Of a DNA stretch of 64,000 nucleotides, positions 47,801-59,800 are shown piece after piece. The translations under genes were made by a program, and so were the position numbers. The notes under the pieces were generated by a model, which worked only from the letters and a program-made list of their open reading frames with translations, did not search any database and was not told the origin of the DNA. Every line of letters begins with the position of its first letter. Within the stretch, counting starts at the first letter, position 1. The stretch covers positions 62,951,903 to 63,015,902 of the forward strand of contig OW679197.1 in the NCBI GenBank assembly GCA_940337035.1, written 5' to 3'. The stretch is from Agriotes lineatus (lineage: Eukaryota > Arthropoda > Insecta > Coleoptera > Elateridae).

Positions 47801-50800
47801 ATAGCGGTACTACCTTTAATAATTGGGAGGGCCCTACTGTAGAAGTCAGCTCGGTGTCCAATTCTACAGCATATGCAGTTGCTGAAAAAATGATTTCGGC
47901 GGGGGGATATTTATGTGATTTACTTAACAAATACCTATATAATAGAAATCACATAAGGCCCTCGCAGGCAGAGCACTGTTTTTATTTTAACTGCAGCACT
48001 TAAGTAGTTTTTACATTACTTAGAACCTTGGTCAATCAAACTCAAACGCTAACTGTATAAATGTTTATTTCACAACAAAATAAGGCCAGAACAAATGGCA
48101 GAGTGAAGTTGAGTAATTTTAATGCAACCATGTGCCAATTTTCCAGACAATAACAATGAACAGTTGTTTCCCAATTCAAAAACAGCTATGAATTTTAGCT
48201 CAACTGATCGGTTATTTGTTGAAGAATGACCACGATCATCTGTTCAGCCCTTTAAAACACAGTTGTAATTGCCAAAATAAGTTATTCGTTGAAAAAGTAC
48301 AAAATCAGCTGTTTACTAATTTGGAATAAATTATTAGTACATGCCTTCATATTGATAAGCAAAAAGTGGGCCTTGAAGGGTATGACAAAGGCGCCAAGGT
48401 TTTAGCTCAAACTTGACAAGCTAACGATGCATCCAGAAATGTCATCTGCAGTGGAATGCGCTGAAGTGGCTTGAGTTTGCACGCCCAGGACGTGACTTGA
48501 GGGTGTCCAAAATGGAGCACTCACGCCATTGTACAAATTAAAGAATTAGGGCTCCTTTGTCTGTTGAGCTCTGGAGACGCCGCCACAGGATTAAAATAGG
48601 TTTCCCAACAAAAGTGATGCTTGTTGGAGTCGCCCAAAATCGTCGGAATATCGAAGTGAAAAAGCACTACGTGTCTCATTTATGCTTGAAATATCGGGTG
48701 TTTCTTTTAAATCCCTGATCTAGTTTGCAAGCGACTTTGTGGTTTCAAACTACACTTAAAAACTGAAATCTCTTCTGCATGATAACACTAAAGTAGACTG
48801 AATGCTTTATTTCACAAAGAATTGTTCAACTTAGCCAGGAATTTTTTTAACTTGGCCCGCCTCGAGGATTCAGAACTGCAAAAAGATACGATACTAGTAC
48901 CTGACACAAGCACTGATTTGTTTCGAGAATCGTTCAATTCGGTTTGCAATCAAAGCTTGATAAACGGTAAGGCGAAAAACGGTACAATAACTTCTCGATA
49001 AACGCTAATTGGCAGAAGGGTGGCAGTGGAATATTTCACACGTCTGCTTGCTTCGGTATCTGAGTAACAAGTCCTTTGTTCGAGACTTAATGAGACAAAC
49101 ATCAGCGTCCAAAGTGGAGTACTTCTGACAAAAAAATGTGGCAACCACACCAAATATGTTAGCAAAACTTGATCAACGTAGCGATATCTAACGAGGTGCG
49201 GCACTAAATGATAACAAGGCACTGCACAAGAGGTGTACATTACAAAAATCTTCAATATAACTTTAGAAAGTGACACCAACAGTCTCAAACTCAATTTTTC
49301 TAAACCATTCTAGCAAAATTTGTTGTTAGTTTATTAGTCATATCTACTATAGAAACGTTTGTAGATTCTGCTAGCCAAATCAATGGTTCTTTGGTTACTA
49401 TTTGCCAATTTAGTTAATGCATAGTAATTTTTACTGTAGCATTTAGTTCAGTAAAATACTCACGTTTGTGGAAAACAATAACCATCTGTTATTTTTATTT
49501 AAACAAATAAACAAATACACATGTACACATCCGTTAATACTACGCAAAATGCAAATACGAATTGTAAGTAGCCCTGTGTTCGTTACTGACTTAGCAAAAA
49601 TGCGTCTGAGTCGTACAAGCGCAAATGATTTGAACAAGACTGATCTGGGACAAAACTGATCTCGAAAACTAGGCTACTCGATTTTATATAACAAGTGTTT
49701 GAATCGAAGAAGCGCCGGCTATTCTTTCGGATACAATAGTATTTTCTAGCCAATCCTTTGCCCTATTGTGACAGGCAAGTTTGGGATGACTTCCGATAAT
49801 AAAATTGCATGTGCTTCTTTCATATTCCAGAATTTATGACTGTATTGTGACCAGGGCTGGTCATTGCTGTCTGCCTGGACATTTGAGTCACAAGGATATT
49901 TACGTAACCCTTCCTTTTGTCGTCGGGTGCCTCTACACTTGTGACATCCGTCCTGCTGTTTTTCGAATTTATACTTTGACGTTTTTGACAAGTTAGTCTG
50001 CATTGTTTGCCTGATGACACAAATCACATTTGGCACTTAAGATGAACGCTGCAAACACATAATAGATACTTTCTAGACTGCACCTCGCGAACACTTTTTT
50101 GTTCGCATATGTAGCACTGACATTTACATGTTTAGAACTGCACTTAGTGTCAAGTTTGAGTTTATGACCATCCCTTGCACGACAGGCGTTTTTAATTCAA
50201 TTATCTTGGTACGCTACAGTTCAATCAAATATGTAATTGGTTTCGTTGCTTTAAAGGTTAAGCAAGTAAATGCAATGATTATGGCATGAGTGGGAATTCC
50301 CAGTACACTAATTATTTAAAGATTTTAAAGACTGTTCTATAAAATTTAAAGGGAGTGTATTTTTTTTATGGGTGTTTTTTTCACAAAAATTTATGTTCAC
50401 GAATAGAATATGTATTCCATTGGATTGGGGATTATTTACTACGTTTGAGAAATGACAATGATGGAATTTCATTACACAGAGTATTTTATGTGCTGGAAAA
50501 TACATATAATATTGAGGCTTTTATTTTTGATCTGATATTGCGGTAATGTACTTACTATGTGCTAGTAACTAGTAGACATAATCTAAAAATTACAACTTTT
50601 GAAATAGAGGTTTTAAGAGGACTTAAAATTTGTTGAAGTAGCTATACATATATTTAATGGGTTAATTGTATACAAAATATTCCCTTTGGCCATGTTGTTT
50701 ACTCTATCTTTAGTAAATTTCAGAACCACTTCAAATTTCTTCTTTCAATTCTGTCACTAGCAAACATTGTATCTCTATTTCTTTTTTTCATATATGTTCT

Positions 50801-53800
50801 CTTCTGGATATTTTGGTCCCTCTTCTCCAATAATCCATTTCTATTGCTGTTACTGGTTTTCTTCTTCATGTCTCATACTGCACACCTGTAGCACATTACT
50901 GTTCCAACCTTGACTAGTCCAATTTTTAAAAATTATATACACGTAACGCGATTATTAACAGGTGTGCGACCAGTTAAATCTTGGCTCCAATTTACAGCTC
51001 TGTGGACGACCCTGTAAAGAATGCCTCGAGTTCATGCCTTGATCATGTTTATATTTACTTTTGCCCTATTGCATCAGCGGAGGATTTATGATCCCCCAAC
51101 TCGACTACCCAGGCGGTCAGGAAATGTTTCATTTTTTTTATTGTACCAACGAAGTCATTGTGACTTCGAGGTTTTTATGCTCTCCACCCTTTTTAGATAA
51201 TTGTCTGTTTGGTGAACTGGGAATCCCAACCATGCACGTTCAATGCCCCAGCAGTTTTGCCGCTAATTTCTAGTGCTTGCATTAATTGCTGCACATTCTG
51301 ACACTGTGTTTTTAAAGCTTGTCAATAAACTCACGACTCTCTGTACATTGCATTTCCAGAGCTTGTCAATCACTCGTGCCTTTTGTTGATTTCAAGCGCA
51401 CTTCCTGTTGGCATTTGACGGTTGTGTCGTCACTGTAAGTTGCCCATTCAGGATTTATGCGGTACATCCTTGAACAATTAGGTATTTCCAAAGTATTAGG
51501 ATTCTACCTCATTCTTGATTTTTCACATTTCTACTAAATTATTGTTTTCTAATGTTGCAATTTAGGTATTTGTTTGAAAAAAATTGTATATGTTTATAGG
51601 GAGCAAAACGGGCTCTTTGTGCTTGGCTGCCAGCTTCAGTACATAAAGCTTTATTTTTGCTTCTAATAACATAATATACTATTAATTTATTGAAATTTCT
51701 TATTGTTTTGCAGTTCATTCCACAAAAATACTAATTATTTCTTTTAATATTAAACATTTCTGCGGAGATATAATTTATTTTTAGGAAAATCGGTTATTCT
51801 ACGTAATATTATGGTTTAAAACGATTGTGATATAATTTGTCAAGTATTTCAATAGACCTCTTTATAATGTGTAAGCTATTTTGAACAATAAATCTGATTA
51901 AGTGTTCAAAAGTTTGCATAACTTGCTAGGCGTATATTTTCAATTTGGTGTTCTACGGTGACTTTACTTTCTATAGCTTTCTCTTGTGTGCATTTGTACA
52001 TTTTGTGGCTCATTAAATATCGCAATGCCTCTACATACCATCAATTGATTTTCTATGAAGAATCAGTATCTTCTCTATGCATACCTACAACGTCTTCTTA
52101 TATGTATATGGCTACCTTTTACCATTTAGGCTTTCGATGACAAATATTTTCTTGCTGTTTGCTACTGCGGTTGATAGTTCATTTTAGAATTTGTCTTTGA
52201 TTTCGGCTTATGGTTTTCATTTGGACCGTACACTGTAATTGGCTTTGCTTTGTGCTCTAATAATTTTAGTACTAACAATCTTTCAATGATATAAGGTTAT
52301 GTTTTTCAATAGTGCTATCGTTTGTTGTTTATTAAACATCCGATTCTAGCCTCTGCCCTTTTTTGCTTTTGGTAGCAGTCTATATATGTCTGATGGTTTG
52401 CACCACTGGAACTGTTAGGATGTTTATTAAATGTTGTTCACCACTGTGGAATTAAGTACAGTAAAATACAACCGTTTGTCGAATACAATAACATTTCCTT
52501 TATTTATTTTAGAACACAAAAAATTACAAACATATACAAATTCGTCAGTATTAATTCAAATACAAATACGAACGGAATTATTTATTTATAACAGACCTTG
52601 GAATCTGACCATAACAGACCTTGGAATCTGACCATAGTCCTCAATTTCCCCAAAATGAGTCAAGTCAAGTGCTCGAAAACTAAACTACGTACGCTTATAT
52701 AGGTTGCGCGTGAATGGAAGGGATATTCCCTATTCTTTTACGCACAATAGGATTAACCACCTAGGCTCCCTTTATCTATTGTTGCACTAGTGGTTGAAAT
52801 AACTTACGCAAAAAAGGACTTTCCCTTTTCGAGTCGTTTACGACTGTATTGTCCTGCAGGGTTCACTTGCCCTTTTTGCCTGGTCTATTTAGTACACGGA
52901 AATTAGAAAAAATAGAAGAAAAAATTTATAATAAGCTGATATTTTCTGGATCGACAGTTAATGGGGGTAGCAATACAGGATCGAAAAGTTCCCATCCCTA
53001 CCTGGTGAGCTTCACCTCTTTTTCACTCCTATAATGACACCGCGCTGGTTTTTTCTATATATCTTGTAAATGTGATGTTCTACGACAAAAATAGAGGTAT
53101 TGAAAAATATTCAGAATTAAATTTTCTATAAAACATGTCCTATAGGTCATTTGCAGATTATTAAGGGTTTTTACGTTAATCGACCGCAAACTTAGGGGTA
53201 GGTAACAAAAATTCTTTTTGATGGCAACACAATATTTCTCCAGCCTTAGTAATATTCTGTTTTGTAGCATTCGGTTAAATTATACAGGGTGTTACAAAAG
53301 TAACGCCCGTCTACTTGGGGATATATTCAGGAAGATAAAATAAACCGATAATAAAGAGCGACAAAACTTCAGATTGTCGTTCCTTACAGAGTTATTAACC
53401 AACAAAGTATTAAAAATGTATTAGGGATGTCGTACCCGGTCTAAAACCAAACCCGGGTACCCGAAAACAATATCCGGGTACCCTCGGGTACCTGAAGAGT
53501 TTACATTTTGCCTTATTATTTTCTGGCGAATGAAAATATTTCCATACAGGCGATTTTTTGATGACATTGTTTTCTTATTTGTACTTTTGTAGTTTCGTAC
53601 ATTGTTCAAGCTCAATACTCTACGCATTTTAACGCCGCGAGTTTTAAACTAAACTAATATGAAATAGTACCTACTCGCCAATTCAAACTGCAAGTGCAAG
53701 TGCAAGTGGTCTGTAGTCGTAAATATTTTCCGACTTCCAAGTGCTATCACATTCAAGTACGTGACTTTTTATCTGAAATTGGTAGCAGCATCAACATCAC

Positions 53801-56800
53801 ACGGAGGATGTTTATGTTACTTCAACCCATACTGATGCGATTCAATGGTATTATTGACGGGTTTAATATTTCCGAGAAGCCGATTTAATGCTTTATATGT
53901 AACAAGAATCAACATTATGTGATAGGATGGGTTGATTCTTGCTATTACTGCATTGTTGTCTTTCTCTAGAGCTTATTTCTATTGTTTTTAAGATTTTATC
54001 ATCTTCTCTGAAAAAGGCTGACTTTCTGGACACTACATAATTTACTAGTCGGGTACCCGGGTCCTGAAAATATACCCGGGTTTACTATTACCCGGGTACC
54101 CGGGTACCCGCCGACATCCCTAAAATGTATGTTTTACAAAATAAAGTTTTATTGATAATAAATACATTAAATGTTACATTAGATGTATAAATAAGCCACC
54201 TTCCACCTCAATGCATTTTCTAGCGCGGTTTAACAGAGAAGCACTTACTCTGTCTAACGTTTTGTCGTTTAATAAAGCTACAGCTGTACGAATACTGCCT
54301 GTTCAACAACTGGTTGTTTTTTGAAAGCACACTTGATTTTGTAAAACATACATTTTGCATTGAAATGGAAGGTGGCTTATTTGAACATCTAATGTAACAT
54401 TTACACCCGTATTCATAGTCGTTCGCCGGCGAGTCGCCGGCGAAATGCCGGAGTTTCGCTACGCCCCTTACGAGAATTAACATTGCATAGTCGCTCGCGC
54501 ATGCAGCGCATCGCCAGCGCTCCGCCGAAAACCATAGTAACGCGCATCCTTGGTTTTACCGGCGAGCGACTATGCAAGGTTAATTCTCGTAAGGGGCGTA
54601 CCCAAAATCCAGCGTTTCGCCGGCGACTCGCTAGCGAGTCGCTGGCGAACGACTATGCATACGGGTGTTAATGTATTTATTATTAATAAAACTTGATTTT
54701 GTAAAACATATATTTTTAATACTTTGTTGGTCAATAACTCTGTAAGGAAGGACAATCTGAAGTTTTGTCACTCTTTAATATCGGTTTATTCTATCATCCT
54801 GAATATATCCCCAAGTGGACGGGCGTTACTTTTGTAACACCCTGTATAGAATTTAATAAGAACCAAAAATAATTATTAGCGATACCTAAACTAAACTCCT
54901 TTCCACACGGGTACGCGACATTTGGGCTCCGGCGATTAGGTGACGGCGTTTGGGCGTTCGACATTTCGGCGCCAGACATTTGGATGCTAGGCGTTTGGGC
55001 GCTGGAATTATTACATGCAAGAAAATTTTACCACCGAACTTTCAAAACGCTGCTTTAGATTATCCTATAAGTTTTTGGATATTTAAAGTAAGTTTTGCAA
55101 TATTGACATTTCCTTAACCCTAGAACGCATAGGTGGCGTCATATGAGACACCACCTATTTAACTATCTAGTTTTTAGTGATTTGCTGTTATGTTATCATA
55201 TTCATATTTTCAGTACCTCTCCAGAAGATTATTGTTGATATCTCCCTTTCATTTTTAATTTCCAAAACTTGTTACAAGCTTTATAATTAGTTTTTTAGTT
55301 ACTTGGTGTCGCATATGACGCTATCTATGCAATCACATAACACGTTTTCTCGGTAGGTGTTGGTCGGTAACCACTTGCCATCTGTCAGTTTACGTACATA
55401 ATTTTCATAGTAACGTAATGCGAAGTGGAATTTGTTAAAATAGCTATGACTACTGTCTTTATAGGATTGCCAGTTAGCTATTATACTTCAGTCGCCGAAC
55501 AGATAGAGTGGAGCAGGCAACCAAAATAACATATTACAAAAGTAACTCGATAATATATTAACTAATTACTAAAAGGAACAGAGATGGCGACGCTTATAAT
55601 TAGAACTAATTTCAATTGACATTAAATAACTTTTTAAGGTTATGATGCAAATATCGAGAGATCCAAAAAAAAAATGATTCTCTGCGGGCTGTGGAAGTTC
55701 AAACGTATGAACAATATGTTGGTAGCACTGTAAGTCTATGTCAAATTCGAGGTTATCAGGTTAGGTTTTGCGTCAGTCTGATTCAAAACTTTGACACAGA
55801 CTGACGCAAAACCTAACTTGATAGCCTGCAGTGTAATTTATGTGCTGAACAGAGACTACCGAGTGATTCTTTAAAAACTCAATTGCAGCAGGCCCTGGAT
55901 AGCCTGAATCAGTTGGCAATACTGAAATGTATTGTTGGTGACACTGTAAGTCTATGTCAAATTCGGGGTTAGCAGTTTTGGTTTTGCTTGAGTTTTGACA
56001 CAGACAGTGTCACCAACAATACACTTCAGTACTGCCAACTGATTCAGGCTATCCAGAGCGTGCTGCAATTGAGTTTTTACAAAATCACACTGTAGTTATT
56101 TGTCAAAAGTGTTTAACGTAGATATTAGTACCTGATCAGTTCCTTAGATTTAACAATTCATTTATTCATACTCATAAATAAATATTTTAAGAACTTTAAT
56201 TTCCGCTTTGCGCTTTAATATGCATCTATGCAGTCAAAATTATCTCCCAGATATTAAAAAAGGCGTATAGTAAATTTAAAGTGCCTCATTAAACAAAAAA
56301 AGGTGTGGTGTCGTATACGACACCACATATGCGTTAATGTAACTTTCTTAGATGTATGCGTTCTAGGGTTAATAACGTTGTTCTAGACAATCTTGTAGAT
56401 ATTTAACTGTAAAAAAAGTTGCTTAACGGAATTGAGGGTTGTTACTAATGGGTTATTAGGTAGGCGATTTTACGACAAAATAGTTATTAAGGTACCAAGG
56501 GCATTATGAGTAAAATAAGAGCCCAAGATTGTTAGTGTACTAACCGAGGGCCTTTGGCCCGAGGTGTGTACAACAATCGCGGGCTCTTAGCTCATAATGC
56601 CCGTGGTGCCTTCAAGGTTTTATGTCCTACCAATTTTCTTACCTAATTCATATTCATATTCAATTCATATAATTACTATGATATAGTATTTAAGATTGAT
56701 CTAGTTAGCTGATCTAAGTTAGATTAGGGGCCGGTTGCAGAAAGCAACGTTAAGTCTGGCGTTAGCTAACGCGACGTCAAAGTGAACAAAAACGAATCAA

Positions 56801-59800
56801 GTCTTAAATCTTTATGGTAACTAATACATTAGTAAACAAAATTTGATGCAATTTTGTTCACTTTGACGCGATGTTAGCTAACACGAGACTTAACATTGCT
56901 TTCTGCAACCAGCCCCATATGAGCTGTCATTAATTTTCATTGTGACAGTGGTGCATAATAAAGTTGTATCCATGGAAACAAATACTGTTAATTTTTCATA
57001 ATAACCCTAGTGTTCTTATGAAGAAAATAATTGCCCTGGAGCATTATTTTGTATCTAAGATACCTTAAAATAGAGTCATTAATTTCAATTAATGTACTGG
57101 TAGGACATAAAGATTAATAATATATGTACTTATTTAGTAGAATAAAAAATATAACTATGACTGTACGAAATTAGGACTGCTTGTCTTGACACGTACCGAC
57201 TTTTTAAAAAAGATAAATCCAACAAAAAGAAATCGCACAATAAGACTACAGAATAACGTTTTATTTCTCACATAAACTACAAAATATTACTGAGTTATTT
57301 TTTATGGAAAGATTATGCAGTATATAGAGAGCATAATTGATAAAAAATGAAAGGAATATACAGGGTTTTTCGAGCTTAAGCATGGGATTCTCGGTTATCT
57401 TGAGATAAGAAGTCTATTGAATTGGGGTAAAGTTGCATATTTTTGTACTGATTAATATTCTGAAAAGAACCTATCATTTTTAGTTTTCCAAATATCGAAA
57501 AAAACCGAAAATTTCAATTTTGGTTTTTATTTTTTTAGTAGAAAGCCAATCAACTTAGCCATTTTCAACTGCAACATTATTGAAAACACTTTTCAACAAG
57601 GACTTCAAATATATAATTACAGTTGTTCTAGCACTTAAGATAACGATTTTGCCATATTGGATTTTCTTTTCTTTAAAAGTAGACTTTGTTTCTGATTACG
57701 AAAATGTATAACACTTTATGTTTTAGTAATCAGTTTATCGAAATGTTAGTAATAATAAAAAAGAGTGCCATGGAAACAAAAACTCTACATTAATTTTACT
57801 ATAATTTTTTCATAACCTTTTAATGGACTGAAAGTGAAATACATACAGTTCATTTAATTTTCTTTTTTATTTTCTAGCTGTAAGATGTCATACATTTAGC
57901 AGAACTGAAATAGTGGCAAACCGAAATACGAGCCGCACCCTGTCATAGGCAGGTCAAATCAACCTCTCTCTCTCTAGCGTGTTTATGAATTAGGCGGTTA
58001 GGTATTGTGTCGGTTCATTTAAAATATTATAAGGTTGTGTTTTATTCGATTAAGTACCGTGTTCAATATAATGAAACTTTCATTTTTGTTTAACCGTACA
58101 ATTTACGATTTAATAAAATAAAAAGTAGTAAAAATATCGATACATACCATAGAACCTTTTTTGTAGAGAATTTTGTGACAAAACGTTATCTATAATTATG
58201 TTTTTTCCCTAAGATCAAATGTTTAAAAGATATTGTAAAAAAACCAGTGCGATGTCCCCAAAGGGGGCGAGAGAGGGATGAAGCTTACCCCTTGGGGGTG
58301 GGAACTTTCTTGTTATGTATTCCAACACACATAAGCTAACTATCCTAGAAATTTCAGCTTATAATTTTTTTCTTCTATTCCACATAAATTTGACTAATTT
58401 CTGTGTACTAATTGTTACTCGGGGCAAAAAGGTATTTACATAACCCTTCTCTTTTGTACAATTGATACTTTCTCTAGAACTGTCGCATCGCGAATACTTT
58501 TACTAGCTCATTTAGTAATGCAGTATACAGTTACATTGTACATTTCTTGGTTTATGGCCTACGACGTTTTCAGGCCGTTTATGCAGCTGTGCTGCATATG
58601 TATATGCAGATTTCCCCCTTCTAAGACTCTTTCCCCTGTCCCTACTTTTTTATTTTCGCTACTACTAGTATTTCTAATTTTGCTGTTATATATTCCTCTG
58701 TCAGTTCCACTTCTTTCCCACTTAGTCCTCGAAGATTCCAAATTGCCAGGTTCCAGTAGTAATCATTTTGTATTTATCTTTTATTTCCTATTTTAGTTTC
58801 CTCTTTCCCACTCTTAATCATGTCCTTTTCTTAGCCTGTGTCCTAATCTTGTGCCGTCCAGGTTAAACGCATCTACTTTTTTGAATTTCTGTCAGGTTTA
58901 TTGCTTAGTTAGTTCGCTCCTTTTCCTATCTCCATTTATAAAAACAATAAATTTGACATTATGTTTGTTATTACAGCTGGGTATTCTAAATAACTATGTC
59001 TTTAGGAAAATTAGACAGCAATTTTTTTTCTTTATACATTTGTTTAATGTTTCATCAGCTTAGCTGACTTCTTCAGAAATACACAATATATTAGAATATA
59101 ATAAGCTAAAAACAAAAATGAGTTTTAGGTTAGATAGTTAAAACAATGCATACTTATGGACTTTCAAAAAATTTATTGATACAATAACAATTTCAAAAGA
59201 ACATGTTTTATTCTCATTAGATGTAGTATCACTTTATACTAACATTCCAATAACGTTAGCAATTAAAACCATAGAACAATTTTGGTGTCAAATAGAAAAA
59301 TTTACTAATATTCCTAAACATGAATTTATAAAAGTAGTTGAATATATTTTACAATATACTTATTTTTCTTTTAATTATCAAACACCCAAGATTAAAATTC
59401 ACAATTGAAAATGAAAATATAAATAAATCTATAAATTTTCTTGATCTAACTTTAATAAGAACAGAAAATAATAAAATTGAAACAAATTGGTATAGAAAAG
59501 AAATTAAAACTGACAGATACTTAAACTATAATTCTCAAACATCAATAAAATATAAAAGAAGTGTAATTAATAGTTTAATTGACCGTGCAATTTTATTATC
59601 TTCAAATAAATTTCATAATGATATCATAAAAATGAAGAAAATATTATTAAAAAATAATTATCCTATTGACTTCATTAACAGCAACATTCAAAAAAGAATA
59701 AATAAATTTAAAAATAATAACACAAATAATATTAATTCAACTCTCAATTTATACCCTAACTGTTTAATAATAACCAAGACATTAAAAATCCAATTTACAT

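Larger units (their letters stand above)
53285..54844. mobile_element. Tc1/mariner-type element with long inverted ends, hosting two insertions
   Basis: CAGGGTGTTACAAAAGTAAC at 53285 and complement to 54844, with TA at both edges (53283-53284, 54845-54846). Arms stay complementary for about 135 bp (CCAAGTGGACGGGCG, TATCGGTTTATT, TAACTCTGTAAGGA). Inside, 54180-54215 and 54360-54380 hold a CATTTCAATGCAAAATG / GAAGGTGGCTTAT palindrome that on the minus strand reads CIEVEGGLFIH, as in the C-terminus of Tc1/mariner-type transposases. Two other elements are nested in it. Confidence 0.8.
55118..56368. mobile_element. piggyBac-type non-autonomous element, copy 1
   Basis: Ends CCCTAGAACGCATA (55118) and complement TATGCGTTCTAGGG (to 56368) with TTAA at both sides (55114-55117, 56369-56372), the hallmark of piggyBac. 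Subterminal GTGTCGTATACGACAC (near 56311) and GGTGTCGCATATGACGCTA (55303) are related palindromes. No transposase frame. It contains two palindromic MITE units. A second inverted copy is at 63641. Confidence 0.88.
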
